Positions 17,954 through 28,326 are shown, numbered from the stretch's first letter. The stretch: 64,000 nucleotides of DNA from Pseudomonas viridiflava (GCF_900573885.1 NZ_UPSE01000154.1:124001-188000), one strand, 5' to 3'. Notes: generated from the letters alone by a model not told the origin. Numbers and translations: made by a program.

Positions 17954-19117
17954 ATGCCACTACCCCCCCTGAAAGAGCAATTCGCCGCGCTGATCGCCGC
18001 GCCTTCGGTGAGCTGTACGCAGCCGAGCCTGGATTTGTCGAACAAGGCGGTGATCGATCTGCTCAGCACCTGGCTGGGCGACCTGGGCTTTCGCTGCGAC
18101 GTGCAGCAAGTTTCTCCCGGCAAATTCAACCTGCTCGCCAGCTTTGGTTCCGGCCCCGGCGGCCTGGTGCTGGCTGGGCACAGCGACACCGTGCCGTTCG
18201 ATGAAGCCTTGTGGAAAAGCGATCCGCTGAAGCTCACAGAGGTGGACGGCACCTGGGTTGGTCTGGGTGTGTGCGACATGAAGAGCTTTTTCGCACTGGT
18301 CATTGAGGCGGTTTTGCCGCTGCTCGCCCATCCGTTCAAACAGCCGTTGCTGGTGCTGGCTACCTGCGATGAAGAAAGCTCCATGGCCGGGGCCCGCGCC
18401 TTGGCCGCTGCGGGCCAGCCGCTCGGGCGGGCGGCGGTGATTGGCGAGCCAACCGGGCTGCGGCCGATTCGCCTGCACAAAGGCGTGATGATGGAGCGCA
18501 TCGATATTCTCGGCCAGAGCGGCCACTCCTCCGACCCAAGCCTGGGCCATAGCGCCCTGGAAGCCATGCACGCGACCATGGCCGAATTGATGACGCTGCG
18601 TCAGAAATGGCAGCGGCTGTACCGCAACGAGCAATTCAGCGTGCCGCAGCCCACGCTCAACTTCGGCTGCATCCATGGCGGCGACAACCCCAACCGTATT
18701 TGCGGCCAATGCTCGCTGGAGTTCGACCTGCGGCCGTTGCCGGGTATGGATGCCGAGCACTTGCGCGCTGCCATCCGCGAGAAGCTGCAGCCGATTGCCG
18801 AGCGTCATCAGGTAAAAATCGACTTCGCTCCGCTGTTTCCCCATGTGCCGGCATTCGAGCAAGCCGCCGATGCCGAGCTGGTGCGCGTGGCCGAACGGCT
18901 GACCGGGCATCGTGCCGAGGCAGTGGCATTCGGCACCGAAGCGCCTTATCTTCAGCAGCTTGGTTGCGAGACCATTGTGCTCGGCCCTGGCGACATCAGT
19001 TGTGCGCATCAGCCGGGCGAGTTCCTTGAACTGTCACGTTTGCAGCCCACTGTGAAAGTGCTGCGTGAGCTGATTCAGTATTACTGCCTGACTCCCACCG
19101 TTCCGTTACCCCAATGA
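17954..19117 (+). CDS. argE: acetylornithine deacetylase
   Basis: The 387-aa M20-family metallohydrolase releases acetate from N-acetylornithine in arginine synthesis. Zinc and catalytic residues are in place: LAGHSDTVPFD, GVCDMKSFFA, CDEESSMAGA, IGEPTG and a C-terminal CAHQPGEF. A peptidase dimerisation domain (residues about 175-285) is present. argA follows at 103 bp, so acyl-ornithine deacetylation and acylglutamate synthesis are encoded together. Pseudomonads also recycle acetyl through ArgJ, so ArgE may be partly redundant. Confidence 0.93.
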   Translation: MPLPPLKEQFAALIAAPSVSCTQPSLDLSNKAVIDLLSTWLGDLGFRCDVQQVSPGKFNLLASFGSGPGGLVLAGHSDTVPFDEALWKSDPLKLTEVDGTWVGLGVCDMKSFFALVIEAVLPLLAHPFKQPLLVLATCDEESSMAGARALAAAGQPLGRAAVIGEPTGLRPIRLHKGVMMERIDILGQSGHSSDPSLGHSALEAMHATMAELMTLRQKWQRLYRNEQFSVPQPTLNFGCIHGGDNPNRICGQCSLEFDLRPLPGMDAEHLRAAIREKLQPIAERHQVKIDFAPLFPHVPAFEQAADAELVRVAERLTGHRAEAVAFGTEAPYLQQLGCETIVLGPGDISCAHQPGEFLELSRLQPTVKVLRELIQYYCLTPTVPLPQ

Positions 19118-19220
19118 CAAGGAGCACTCGCGTGTTGCAGCCCCGATTCCGACGATAAAGCTGACTGATCCGCTGTACCTGCACTGGCTTTCTCATCACG
19201 AATAAAAGGCTCTTCGCGCT

Positions 19221-20519
19221 ATGCCCGAATACGTCAATTGGCTTCGTCACGCTTCGCCCTATATCAACGCCCACCGGGACCGGACCTTCGTGGTCATGCT
19301 GCCCGGCGACGGCGTTGCGCACGTTAACTTCGGCAACATCGTTCACGACCTGGTGTTGTTGCACAGCCTGGGCGTGCGCCTGGTGCTGGTGCACGGCTCG
19401 CGCCCGCAAATTGAAGCGCGTCTGGCCGCCCGTGGCCTGACGCCGCATTACCACCGCGACATGCGCATTACCGACGGCCCGACGCTGGAATGCGTGATAG
19501 ATGCCGTGGGCCAGTTGCGCATCGCCATTGAAGCGCGGCTATCGATGGACATGGCGGCCTCGCCGATGCAGGGCTCGCGCCTGCGGGTATCCGGCGGCAA
19601 CTTCGTAACGGCACGACCGATTGGTGTGGTTGAAGGCGTGGACTACCACCACACCGGCGAAGTGCGGCGGGTCGACCGCAAAGGCATTGGCCGTTTGCTC
19701 GACGAGCGCTCCATTGTTTTGCTGTCGCCGCTGGGCTATTCGCCGACCGGCGAGATTTTCAACCTCGCCTGCGAAGACGTGGCCATGCGCGCCGCCATCG
19801 ACCTGGGCGCCGACAAACTCATTCTGTTTGGCAACGAACAAGGCCTGATGGACGACGCCGGCAAGCTGGTGCGCGAGCTACGCCCGCAGCAAGTGCCCAC
19901 GCATTTGCAGCGCCTGGGCAACAGCTATCAGGCCGAGTTGCTGGACGCGGCGGCGCAGGCATGCCGGGGTGGCGTGAAGCGTGCCCATATAGTCAGCTAC
20001 AGCGAAGACGGCTCGCTGCTCACCGAACTGTTCACCCGCGACGGCGGCGGCACGCTGGTGGATCAGGAACAGTTCGAGCAGTTGCGTGAGGCCAGCATTG
20101 AAGACGTCGGCGGCTTGATTGACCTGATCAGCCCGTTGGAAGAGCAGGGCATTCTGGTACGCCGGTCGCGCGAAGTGCTGGAGCGCGAGATTGAGCAATT
20201 CACCATCGTCGAGCGCGACGGCTTGATCATCGCCTGCGCGGCGCTGTATCAGATTGCCGATTCTGACAGCGGCGAATTGGCGTGCCTGGCCGTCAACCCC
20301 GAATACCGCCACGGCGGACGCGGCGACGAACTGCTCGAACGCATCGAAGAGCGCGCGCGGGCGCAGGGGCTGAAAACCTTGTTCGTCCTGACGACCCGCA
20401 CCGCGCACTGGTTCCGCGAGCGCGGCTTTGAGCCCAGCGGCGTAGAACGCCTGCCAGCGGCGAGGGCTTCGCTTTATAACTATCAGCGTAATTCGCAGAT
20501 ATTTGAGAAGCAGCTGTAA
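19221..20519 (+). CDS. argA: N-acetylglutamate synthase
   Basis: The 432-aa protein makes N-acetylglutamate, the first step of arginine synthesis. An amino-acid-kinase-like domain (residues 1-280; VVMLPGDGVAHVNF, LVLVHGSRPQIEARL) normally serves arginine feedback, and a C-terminal GNAT domain (about 285-430) carries the acetyl-CoA loop PEYRHGGRGDELL. Length equals the classic proteobacterial ArgA. The repeat array begins four bases after the stop. Confidence 0.95.
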   Translation: MPEYVNWLRHASPYINAHRDRTFVVMLPGDGVAHVNFGNIVHDLVLLHSLGVRLVLVHGSRPQIEARLAARGLTPHYHRDMRITDGPTLECVIDAVGQLRIAIEARLSMDMAASPMQGSRLRVSGGNFVTARPIGVVEGVDYHHTGEVRRVDRKGIGRLLDERSIVLLSPLGYSPTGEIFNLACEDVAMRAAIDLGADKLILFGNEQGLMDDAGKLVRELRPQQVPTHLQRLGNSYQAELLDAAAQACRGGVKRAHIVSYSEDGSLLTELFTRDGGGTLVDQEQFEQLREASIEDVGGLIDLISPLEEQGILVRRSREVLEREIEQFTIVERDGLIIACAALYQIADSDSGELACLAVNPEYRHGGRGDELLERIEERARAQGLKTLFVLTTRTAHWFRERGFEPSGVERLPAARASLYNYQRNSQIFEKQL

Positions 20520-20523
20520 GCCG

Positions 20524-20956
20524 AGCACGGTGGTGAAATTTCCCCTCGCCCGCTTGCGGGAGAGGGTGCCCGAAGGGCGGGAGAGGGGCTTTTTAGAGGG
20601 GCGGACCGAGTAAACCCGGCCCTCTCCCCCGGCCCCACTCCCGCAAGCGGGCGAGGGGTGCAGAGCCCAGCACGGTGGTGAAATTTCCCCTCGCCCGCTT
20701 GCGGGAGAGGGTGCCCGAAGGGCGGGAGAGGGGCTTTTTAGAGGGGCGGACCGAGTAAAGCCCAGCCCTCTCCCCCGGCCCCACTCCCGCAAGCGGGCGA
20801 GGGGTGCAGAGCCCAGCACGGTGGTGAAATTTCCCCTCGCCCGCTTGCGGGAGAGGGTGCCCGAAGGGCGGGAGAGGGGCTTTTTAGAGGGGCGGACCGA
20901 GTAAAGCCCAGCCCTCTCCCCCGGCCCCTCTCCCGCAAGCGGGCGAGGGGTGCAGA
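20524..20956. repeat. three tandem copies of a 145-bp CCCTCTCCC-family unit
   Basis: The marker AGCACGGTGGTGAAATTTCC recurs at 20524, 20669 and 20815, giving periods of 145 and 146 bp. Each unit holds two hairpin-forming palindromes and a GCTTTTTAGAGG stretch. The copies are almost identical; differences include AAACCCGG versus AAAGCCCAG and CCCCACTCC versus CCCCTCTCC in the last copy. No gene is seen in this 450-bp gap. There are no unique spacers, so it is not a CRISPR. Confidence 0.93.
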
Positions 20957-20969
20957 GCAGTTGAGTTTG

Positions 20970-21182
20970 TCAGGCCGTCTTCTGCGCGAGCAGCTGGTAC
21001 TGCTCTTCGCCGTCATCCCAACCCGCTTCCCACGCTGCTGCCAGTACATCGGCGGGGTGGGGCTGGTTGGTGATCGGGTTGCCAGTCAAACCGGCCATGT
21101 AGCCCTGTTGGTAAGCCTTGTTCAGGCTTTCCAGGCTCCATTGCGGGTCGTCTTCCTTGGGAATGGCCTCGGGCGGCGCCAT
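20970..21182 (-). CDS. RMF-like small protein (70 aa)
   Basis: The product from the ATG at 21182 has an acidic linker (PKEDDPQWS) and then AYQQGYMAGLTGNP and AAAWEAGWDDGEEQY. The spacing of AYxxGYxAGxxGxP and the W-x2-GW-x2-G tail resembles ribosome modulation factor (AYxxGYxAGxxG ... WLxGWxEGR), but the basic residues of RMF are largely missing and the protein is acidic. A GTG at 21194 would add MSSP. It ends just beside the repeat array. Function is unknown. Confidence 0.7.
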   Translation of the reverse strand: MAPPEAIPKEDDPQWSLESLNKAYQQGYMAGLTGNPITNQPHPADVLAAAWEAGWDDGEEQYQLLAQKTA

Positions 21183-21291
21183 GGGTGAGCTCACGTGGGG
21201 GAACTGGGCTAATGCTAGCCGTGCCCGACCGGAAGCGACTGACCGTCGGTCCCGGCTTTTACCCCGCTGGCTTTTTTTGTGACGGTATCGA

Positions 21292-22875
21292 CTAAACCGC
21301 CAGGGCCAGAATACTGGCCTGATACGCGGCTACAAACGTGTCGAAATCACCGCTCTGTTCAGCTTCCGTTGCGGCTTGATCGGCCAGCGATTGCTGCACC
21401 GATTCTTCAAACGCTGCGCGCTGCTCATCACTGAGCGGCTGGCTGCGGAAGTACTCGGCGTGGGCCTGGCTCTGCCGGAACGAGAACTGGGCAAACGTTT
21501 CGTTGTTGGCCTTGAGGCTCGCCAGCACTTGGGCCGACGGCGTCAGGGCCGGGTCGGCGACTTTCGCGCGCTGGGCGGCAAGCGCCTGAGCATGGGCGTC
21601 GCTGCCGTGGCTTTGGTCGAGCAGGGTGCTGATCTGGCCAATCTGTTCGAGCAGCTCGTCAGCCCAGTCTTGCAGGCTCACCGCCGCGCCGTTGCGGCAC
21701 AGTTGCAGGCCAGGTTTACGGCCTTCTTTCACGACGGTGAGGAAGTTGTCCGTGCAACCGCTGCACTCGCCGCCGCCCAGTTCGGGGCTGTCTTGCAGGG
21801 CGCAGAACAGCACGAAGGCGTCCATAAAGCGCGCGCAGGTCAGGTCGATGCCCATCGGCAGGAACGGGTTGATGTCCAGGCAGCGCACTTCTACGTACTG
21901 CACGCCGCGCGCCATCAGCGCCTGAATCGGCCGCTCGCCGCTGTAGGTCACGCGCTTGGGGCGGATGTTCGAGTAGTACTCGTTTTCGATCTGCAGAATG
22001 TTGGTGTTCAACTGCTGCCATTCGCCGTCTTTCTTGGTGCCCGCTTCGGCATAGGCCGGGTACGGCGTCGACACCGCCTGACGCAGGCTGTCGGTGTAGC
22101 TGGCCAGGTCGTTGTAGCAAGGCGTGAGGCCGGCCTGGGCGCTGCTCTGGTAACCCAGATCGCTCATGCGCAGGCTGGTGGCGTACGGCAGGTAGAGGCT
22201 GTCGGCGTCCAGTTGCTCAAGCTTGTGCGCACGACCACGCAGGAAGCCTGCATCCAGGGCCGGCGAGGCGCCGAACAGGTACATCAGCAGCCAGCTGTAG
22301 CGGCGAAAGTTGCGGATCAGGGCGATGTAACGCTCCGACTGATAGTCGCGCAGGCTCTGCGTATCGTCTTCTGCCGCCTGCAGCACGGGCCATACGGCTT
22401 CCGGCAGTGAGAAGTTGTAATGAATGCCTGCGATGCACTGCATGGTCTTGCCGTAGCGAAGCGCCAGGCCTTTGCGGTACACGTATTTCAGCCGGCCAAT
22501 GTTCGAGTTGCCGTAGCGGGCGATCGGAATCACCTCTTCTTCCGGCAGCGGGCACGGCATCGACGGGCTCCACAGGTACTCATTGTCGAGCTTGCTGTAG
22601 GCGAACCGATGAATCTGTTCCAGATCATTCAACGTTACGGCCGGGTCGGTTTCGGCTGGGGTAATGAACTCCAGCAGCGACTCGGAGTAGTCGGTGGTGA
22701 TTTGCGGATGAGTAAGCGCTGAGCCCAACGCGATGGGATGCGGTGTCAGGGCAAGCTGGCCCTGGCTGTCGACACGCAGGCATTCGCGCTCGATCCCGTG
22801 CAGGCACTGGGTAAGCAAATTCAGGTGGGCGGGCTTGCTGAGCAGTGCCAAGCGGCGGGAGAGGAGGTCGCTCAA
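21292..22875 (-). CDS. gshA: glutamate-cysteine ligase
   Basis: The 527-aa protein catalyses the ATP-dependent joining of glutamate and cysteine, the first step of glutathione synthesis. It matches the proteobacterial type-1 family: [10 protein letters not shown] near the start, [40 protein letters not shown] and [11 protein letters not shown]. It begins with TTG, supported by GAAGGA nine bases upstream; the next residues [12 protein letters not shown] are normal for the family. Length equals the typical Pseudomonas enzyme. Confidence 0.95.
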   Translation of the reverse strand: MSDLLSRRLALLSKPAHLNLLTQCLHGIERECLRVDSQGQLALTPHPIALGSALTHPQITTDYSESLLEFITPAETDPAVTLNDLEQIHRFAYSKLDNEYLWSPSMPCPLPEEEVIPIARYGNSNIGRLKYVYRKGLALRYGKTMQCIAGIHYNFSLPEAVWPVLQAAEDDTQSLRDYQSERYIALIRNFRRYSWLLMYLFGASPALDAGFLRGRAHKLEQLDADSLYLPYATSLRMSDLGYQSSAQAGLTPCYNDLASYTDSLRQAVSTPYPAYAEAGTKKDGEWQQLNTNILQIENEYYSNIRPKRVTYSGERPIQALMARGVQYVEVRCLDINPFLPMGIDLTCARFMDAFVLFCALQDSPELGGGECSGCTDNFLTVVKEGRKPGLQLCRNGAAVSLQDWADELLEQIGQISTLLDQSHGSDAHAQALAAQRAKVADPALTPSAQVLASLKANNETFAQFSFRQSQAHAEYFRSQPLSDEQRAAFEESVQQSLADQAATEAEQSGDFDTFVAAYQASILALAV

Positions 22876-23091
22876 TTTTTTGTTCCTTCGTCAGTCGCCC
22901 GTATATGGGGGCGTCGCTGAATATCTACAAGGGCAAATGAGGAACTGGCGTTGTCGCCTGGTCGTGGTCTGGTAAAGCCACAGATTGTTGTTCAGCAGCT
23001 TTCGTTCGCCGTGACGGCCGAGCGGCACAGATTACCTGCACCGCTGGCGGAACTCACGCAGCCGTTAACGGCCGGTAATTGGGCCGGGCGT

Positions 23092-23496
23092 TTACAGGCA
23101 GGCGAACGTCGCTTGGGCTTTGGCCACCAGTTTGTCGCCTTGATGCACCTCGGCTTCGATCACCTGCGTGCGCCGGCCGGCGTGCACCACCCAGGCGCGG
23201 CAGAGGATGTCGCCTTCGTCCACCGGGCGGATGTAGTTGATTTTGCTCTCCAGCGTCACCGTGCCCGGCCCGCCAACCACGCTGTGGCTGGCCTGGCCCA
23301 TGGCCGTGTCGATCAGCGAGAACAACGCGCCGCCGTGCAGCTTGCCGTGCAGGTTGCGCAGGCCGTCGTGCATGCTCAGGCGAATAACCGCCTCGCCGCC
23401 GTCGGCCTTGAGAATGTGCAAGCCCAGCAAGCGGGCGAATGCGCTTTTACTGCCGACTTCTTCGGAACTGGAAAGCGGGTCCGCTGGCTGGGTCAT
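23092..23496 (-). CDS. PaaI-type hotdog thioesterase
   Basis: The 134-aa single hotdog domain shows NLHGKLHGGALFSLIDTAMG, the PaaI/YbgC-like helix-loop with the catalytic Asp/Gly region, and later INYIRPVDEGD and EAEVHQGDKLVAKAQATF. It probably hydrolyses an acyl-CoA or aryl-CoA thioester; the substrate cannot be read. It lies 3 bp downstream of tex, so the two are cotranscribed. Confidence 0.9.
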   Translation of the reverse strand: MTQPADPLSSSEEVGSKSAFARLLGLHILKADGGEAVIRLSMHDGLRNLHGKLHGGALFSLIDTAMGQASHSVVGGPGTVTLESKINYIRPVDEGDILCRAWVVHAGRRTQVIEAEVHQGDKLVAKAQATFACL

Positions 23497-23499
23497 GGT

Positions 23500-25812
23500 T
23501 TATTTCCGTAGTTGCTTGGCGTTGGCGAACAGCGAAGCCATGGCGTTGTTGCTTGGCCCCGGCTGCGTGGTCGGTTGCGCCTGCGGGCGAGGCTTGCCGC
23601 CGCCACGTTTGTCGCCGCCACGCGGGCCGTCGATTTTCTCGCCCGGGGTGTCGCCCATGCGCATGGACAAGGCGATGCGGTTACGCGGAATGTCCACTTC
23701 CATGACTTTCACTTTCACCACGTCGCCGGCCTTTACCGCTTCGCGCGGGTCTTTGACGAATTTCTCCGACAGCGCCGAGATGTGCACCAGACCGTCCTGA
23801 TGCACGCCGATGTCCACAAACGCGCCGAAGTTGGTGACGTTGGTCACCACGCCTTCGAGGATCATGCCCAGTTGCAGGTCTTGCAGGGTTTCGACGCCGT
23901 CCTGGAATTCGGCGGTCTTGAACTCGGGGCGCGGGTCGCGGCCCGGCTTTTCCAGCTCGGCGAGAATGTCGCTGACGGTGACCAGACCGAAGGTTTCGTC
24001 GGTGAAATTCTTCGGGTCCAGGCGCTTGAGGAAGCCGGCATCGCCAATCAGCGAGCGCAGATCGCGGCCGGTGTCGGCGGCAATGCGTTCCACCAGCGGA
24101 TAGGTCTCCGGGTGCACCGCAGAGGCATCCAGCGGGTTGTCGCCGTTCATTACGCGAAGGAAGCCGGCAGCTTGCTCGAAGGTTTTGTCGCCAAGGCGCG
24201 GCACCTTTTTCAGCGCATCGCGGGTTTTGAACGCGCCGTGGGCATCGCGGTGGTTAACGATGTTTTGCGCCAGCGTCGTGTTCAGTCCGGAAATGCGCGC
24301 CAGCAGCGGCACCGAGGCGGTGTTTACGTCCACGCCCACGGCGTTTACGCAGTCTTCCACCACGGCGTCGAGGCTGCGCGCCAGTTTCAGCTGCGACACG
24401 TCGTGCTGGTACTGGCCTACGCCGATGGATTTCGGGTCGATTTTCACCAGTTCTGCCAGCGGGTCTTGCAGGCGGCGGGCAATCGACACGGCGCCGCGAA
24501 TCGAGACGTCCAGATCCGGGAATTCTTTCGCTGCCAGTTCAGACGCGGAATACACCGAGGCGCCGGCCTCGCTGACCATGATTTTGGTCATTTTCAGCTC
24601 GGGCAGTTTCTTGATCAGTTCGGCGGCCAGCTTGTCGCTCTCGCGGCTGGCGGTGCCGTTGCCGATGGAGATCAGGTCGACGCGGTGCTTGATGCACAGC
24701 GCGCCGAGAATGGCCAGGGTCTGGTCCCACTGCTTTTGCGGCACGTGCGGGTACACGGTGGCGTATTCCAGCAGCTTGCCGGTGGCGTCGACCACAGCAA
24801 TTTTGCAGCCGGTGCGCAGGCCCGGGTCCAGGCCCAGAGTAGCGCGCGGGCCGGCCGGGGCGGCCAGCAGCAGGTCGTGCAGGTTATGGGCGAATACGTT
24901 GATCGCCTCGGTTTCCGCGCCGTCGCGCAGCTCGCCGAGCAGGTCGGTTTCCAGGTGGGTGTAGAGCTTGACCTTCCACGTCCAGCGCACCACTTCGCCC
25001 AGCCATTTGTCGGCGGCGCGGTTTTCGTTACGAATGCCGAAGTGCTCGCCGATCATGCCTTCGCACGGATGCAAGGCGCCGGGCGTCTCGTCGCCAATTT
25101 TCAGCGAGGAGCTCAGAATGCCTTCGTTGCGGCCACGGAAAATGGCAAGCGCGCGGTGCGACGGCATGCTTTTCAGCGGCTCGTCGTGTTCGAAGTAATC
25201 GCGGAATTTGGCGCCTTCTTCCTCTTTGCCGGCGACAACCCGGGCGCTGAGGATGGCTTCGTGCTTGAGGAAACTGCGCAGTTTATCCAGCAGTTTGGCG
25301 TCTTCGGCGAAGCGCTCCATCAGGATGTACTTGGCGCCTTCGAGCACGGCTTTTACATCGGCGAAGCCTTTCTCGGCGTCGACGAAACGGGCGGCTTCGG
25401 TTTCCGGGGTGAGGCTTGGGTCGTTGAACAGGCCGTCGGCCAGTTCGCCGATGCCGGCTTCCAGGGCGATCTGGCCCTTGGTGCGGCGCTTCTGCTTATA
25501 GGGCAGGTACAGGTCTTCGAGGCGGGTCTTGGTGTCGGCAAGGTTGATTTCGCGGGTCAGCTCCGGGGTGAGCTTGCCTTGTTCTTCAATGCTGGCCAGG
25601 ATGCTGGCGCGGCGCTCGTCGAGTTCGCGCAGGTAGCGCAGGCGCTCTTCAAGGTTACGCAGCTGGGTGTCATCCAGGCTGCCGGTGACTTCTTTACGGT
25701 AACGGGCGATAAAGGGAACCGTGGAACCTTCATCCAGCAGGGCGACTGCAGCGGCGACTTGCTGCGGGCGAACGCCCAGTTCCTGGGCGATACGGTTGTT
25801 GATGCTATCCAT
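23500..25812 (-). CDS. tex: RNA-binding transcription accessory protein Tex
   Basis: The 770-aa protein has all Tex domains in order: helical N terminus ([15 protein letters not shown], residues 1-200), a central YqgF/RNase-H-like fold (about 320-460; [18 protein letters not shown]), helix-hairpin-helix motifs (about 490-600; [18 protein letters not shown]) and a C-terminal S1 domain (about 640-720; [20 protein letters not shown]). The tail is rich in Gly, Pro and Gln. Tex binds nucleic acid and affects transcription of virulence and stress genes. It is divergent from ompR. Confidence 0.97.
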   Translation of the reverse strand: MDSINNRIAQELGVRPQQVAAAVALLDEGSTVPFIARYRKEVTGSLDDTQLRNLEERLRYLRELDERRASILASIEEQGKLTPELTREINLADTKTRLEDLYLPYKQKRRTKGQIALEAGIGELADGLFNDPSLTPETEAARFVDAEKGFADVKAVLEGAKYILMERFAEDAKLLDKLRSFLKHEAILSARVVAGKEEEGAKFRDYFEHDEPLKSMPSHRALAIFRGRNEGILSSSLKIGDETPGALHPCEGMIGEHFGIRNENRAADKWLGEVVRWTWKVKLYTHLETDLLGELRDGAETEAINVFAHNLHDLLLAAPAGPRATLGLDPGLRTGCKIAVVDATGKLLEYATVYPHVPQKQWDQTLAILGALCIKHRVDLISIGNGTASRESDKLAAELIKKLPELKMTKIMVSEAGASVYSASELAAKEFPDLDVSIRGAVSIARRLQDPLAELVKIDPKSIGVGQYQHDVSQLKLARSLDAVVEDCVNAVGVDVNTASVPLLARISGLNTTLAQNIVNHRDAHGAFKTRDALKKVPRLGDKTFEQAAGFLRVMNGDNPLDASAVHPETYPLVERIAADTGRDLRSLIGDAGFLKRLDPKNFTDETFGLVTVSDILAELEKPGRDPRPEFKTAEFQDGVETLQDLQLGMILEGVVTNVTNFGAFVDIGVHQDGLVHISALSEKFVKDPREAVKAGDVVKVKVMEVDIPRNRIALSMRMGDTPGEKIDGPRGGDKRGGGKPRPQAQPTTQPGPSNNAMASLFANAKQLRK

Positions 25813-25975
25813 TAATAAAGACCCACTTTAAATAAGACGAACTGACATGAAATCGTGAAGGGCCGGCATTATACCCAGGCCCTTTTGTTGCAACCGGGAA
25901 AAATCTGCTAACGAATGGTGCGCACGAGCTGCGCAGTGTCTGCGCCATAATGCGCGACGATTTGAAGGAGCACCT

Positions 25976-26707
25976 ATGAGCAATACGGCCCCGCTGGAAG
26001 GCGAAAAAATCCTGATCGTCGATGACGATCCCGGTCTGCGACGCCTGTTGGAACGTTTCCTGGAAGAACAAGGCTACCGCGTACGCGCGGTGGAAAACGT
26101 CGAGCAGATGGACCGTCTGCTCTCGCGTGAACTCTTTCAACTGTTGGTACTGGACCTGATGCTTCCCGGCGAAGACGGCCTGTCGGCCTGCAAACGCCTG
26201 CGCGATGCCAACAACCAGATGCCGATCATCATGCTCACCGCCAAAGGTGATGAAAGCAGCCGTATTCAGGGCCTCGAACAGGGCGCCGATGATTACCTGG
26301 CAAAACCGTTCAACCCTCGCGAACTGCTGGCCCGGATCAAAGCCGTGCTGCGCCGCCAGACCGTTTCCGTTCCGGGCGCGCCGGGCAGCGAAGATGAAAC
26401 CGTGAGCTTTGGCGACTACGAGCTGTTCCTTGCCACCCGCGAACTCAAGCGTGGCGACGAAGTACACATGCTTACCACCGGCGAATTCGCCGTGCTCAAG
26501 GCACTGGTGCAACACGCCCGCGAGCCGCTGACCCGCGACAAGCTGATGAACCTGGCTCGCGGCCGCGAGTGGGATGCGCTGGAGCGTTCCATCGACGTGC
26601 AGATTTCCCGCCTGCGCCGGCTGATCGAGCCGGACCCGTCCAAGCCGCGGTATATCCAGACCGTGTGGGGCGTGGGCTATGTGTTTGTGCCGGATGGTAA
26701 TAAGTAA
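25976..26707 (+). CDS. ompR: OmpR-family response regulator (OmpR/AmgR)
   Basis: The 243-aa regulator has a receiver domain (acidic pair in IVDDDPG, phospho-acceptor Asp60 in LLVLDLMLPG, LTAKG and LAKPFNPRELLARI) and a C-terminal winged helix (RDKLMNLARGREWDALERS, YIQTVWGVGYVF). With envZ 111 bp downstream it forms the OmpR/EnvZ pair, called AmgRS in P. aeruginosa where it controls membrane stress and aminoglycoside tolerance. GAAGGAGC lies 8 bp before the ATG. Confidence 0.95.
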   Translation: MSNTAPLEGEKILIVDDDPGLRRLLERFLEEQGYRVRAVENVEQMDRLLSRELFQLLVLDLMLPGEDGLSACKRLRDANNQMPIIMLTAKGDESSRIQGLEQGADDYLAKPFNPRELLARIKAVLRRQTVSVPGAPGSEDETVSFGDYELFLATRELKRGDEVHMLTTGEFAVLKALVQHAREPLTRDKLMNLARGREWDALERSIDVQISRLRRLIEPDPSKPRYIQTVWGVGYVFVPDGNK

Positions 26708-26723
26708 CGCCGCACCACCCTCC

Positions 26724-26788
26724 TTGTGGGAGCGGCTTTAGCCGCGATGCGCTTGATCAAAAGCATCGCGGCTGAAGCCGCTCCCGCA
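26724..26788. repeat. REP pair between ompR and envZ
   Basis: An inverted pair of REP cores (TGTGGGAGCGGCTTTAGCCGCG and GCGGCTGAAGCCGCTCCCGC) sits inside the ompR-envZ transcript. One copy has a T-to-G change in the core. It likely gives different mRNA levels for the two partners. Confidence 0.9.
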
Positions 26789-26818
26789 AAACCCTCTCCT
26801 CCAGAATCTCGTCCTGCC

Positions 26819-28132
26819 ATGAAAACCCCCGTCTGGTTCCCCCAAAGCTTCTTCGCCCGCACCCTTTGGTTGGTGTTGGTGGTGGTGCTGTTTTCCAAAG
26901 CGCTGACCCTCGTTTATCTGATGATGAACGAGGACGTGCTGGTGGACCGCCAGTACAGTCACGGCGCTGCCCTGACGCTACGCGCGTATTGGGCGACCGA
27001 GGAAGACAAGCGCGCCGTCATTGAGAAGGCCGCCGGCTTGCGCTGGACCTCCGATGCCGAAGAGCCGCCTGGCGAGCAACATTGGCCGTACACCGGCATT
27101 TTCCAGCGGCAGATGCGGATGGAACTGGGGCCTGACACCGAAGTGCGCCTGCGCATTCATCAGCCGTCTGCGCTGTGGGTGCGGGCGCCGGCGTTGGGCG
27201 ATGGTTGGGTGGAAGTGCCGCTGTACCCGCATCCGCTGCGCGGGCAGAAAATCTGGGGCGTGTTGGGCTGGTTTCTGGCCATTGGCGTGCTGTCGACGGC
27301 GGCGGCGTGGATCTTCGTGCGTCAGCTCAATCAGCCGCTGCAACGCCTGGTATCGGCGACGCGCCAGTTGGGGCAGGGCCGCAGCGTACGGTTGCCGATC
27401 AGCGACACGCCCAGCGAAATGACCGAGGTCTACAGCGCCTTCAACCAGATGGCCGACGGCCTGGAGCAAGCCGCCCGTGAGCGTGAGCTGATGCTGGCCG
27501 GCGTTTCCCACGACCTGCGCACGCCACTCACGCGTTTGCGTTTGGGCCTGGAATTGCTCAACAGCGACACCGAGCTGGTTGAAGACATGGTGCGCGACAT
27601 TGAAGACATGGACGCCATCCTCGACCAGTTCCTGGCCTTTATTCGCGACGGTCGCGACGAGCGCCTGGAAGAGGTGGACCTGGCCGATCTGGTGGCCGAC
27701 GCCGTGGCGCCGTTCAATCACGACAAGGAAAACGTGCGTCTTTGCCTGGAACCTGTGCCGCCGTTCCCGCTGCGGCGGGTGTCGATGAAGCGTCTGCTCA
27801 ACAACCTGATCGAAAACGCCCTGCACCATGGCGGCAATGCGGTGGAAGTGGCGGCGTATGTGTCGGGCGATAGCAGCGCGCCGTACGTGGTGCTCAGCGT
27901 GCTGGACCGAGGAAACGGCATCGATCCCTCGGAGCTGGACGACATCTTCAACCCGTTCATTCGCGGCGACCGCGCCCGTGGCGGCAAAGGCACCGGTTTA
28001 GGCCTGGCCATCGTCAAACGCATCGCCGCCCAGCACGGCGGTAGCGTAGAGCTGCGCAACCGCTCCGGCGGCGGGCTGGAAGCGCGGGTTTGTTTGCCCC
28101 TGGGCCTGCTGCTGCCGCGCGACGCGGTGTAG
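26819..28132 (+). CDS. envZ: EnvZ-type sensor histidine kinase (EnvZ/AmgS)
   Basis: The 437-aa inner-membrane kinase has two spans (about residues 13-35 and 155-178), a periplasmic sensor of about 120 residues, a HAMP segment, a DHp helix with His231 in AGVSHDLRTPLTRLR, and a catalytic domain with NNLIENALHHG (N box), VLDRGNGID (G1) and KGTGLGLAIVKR (G2). The ATG at 26819 is chosen because an upstream extension encodes only REP-derived residues. It phosphorylates the neighbouring OmpR. Confidence 0.94.
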   Translation: MKTPVWFPQSFFARTLWLVLVVVLFSKALTLVYLMMNEDVLVDRQYSHGAALTLRAYWATEEDKRAVIEKAAGLRWTSDAEEPPGEQHWPYTGIFQRQMRMELGPDTEVRLRIHQPSALWVRAPALGDGWVEVPLYPHPLRGQKIWGVLGWFLAIGVLSTAAAWIFVRQLNQPLQRLVSATRQLGQGRSVRLPISDTPSEMTEVYSAFNQMADGLEQAARERELMLAGVSHDLRTPLTRLRLGLELLNSDTELVEDMVRDIEDMDAILDQFLAFIRDGRDERLEEVDLADLVADAVAPFNHDKENVRLCLEPVPPFPLRRVSMKRLLNNLIENALHHGGNAVEVAAYVSGDSSAPYVVLSVLDRGNGIDPSELDDIFNPFIRGDRARGGKGTGLGLAIVKRIAAQHGGSVELRNRSGGGLEARVCLPLGLLLPRDAV

Positions 28133-28136
28133 CAGT

Positions 28137-28228
28137 CGGGCTTCGCTGCGCTCACCGAGCGCGGACCGACACAACCGACGCCAACCCACATGGTACGTAG
28201 GTTGGGTTGAGCGCAGCGAAGCCCAACG
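28137..28228. repeat. GTAGGTTGGGTTGAGC-type repeat with one degenerate arm
   Basis: A complete right arm (GTAGGTTGGGTTGAGCGCAG ... GCCCAAC, 28197-28228) faces a decayed left arm (GGGCTTCGCTGCGCTCAC at 28138). It is the same family as at 12.1 and 42.1 kb. Confidence 0.8.
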
Positions 28229-28326
28229 AAGCCCACGCATAATTCCTCTCTAGGTACTGGCAAAACAGCACCACGCCTTTCGTGGCGCTGTTCTATGCTA
28301 TGGCAGCGTCTTGTACCGAGGTCCGC

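Noticed and set aside
20524..20956. Possible CRISPR array
   Set aside because: Units are 145 bp, contiguous and almost identical with no unique spacers, and no cas genes are nearby.
23512..25815. 767-codon open frame on the forward strand over tex
   Set aside because: Shadow of tex, which has all family domains; long antisense frames are common at this GC content.
25921..25975. sigma70 promoter of ompR with CATAAT at 25946
   Set aside because: The -10 is plausible, but no -35 was found at a proper distance, so it was not listed as a feature.
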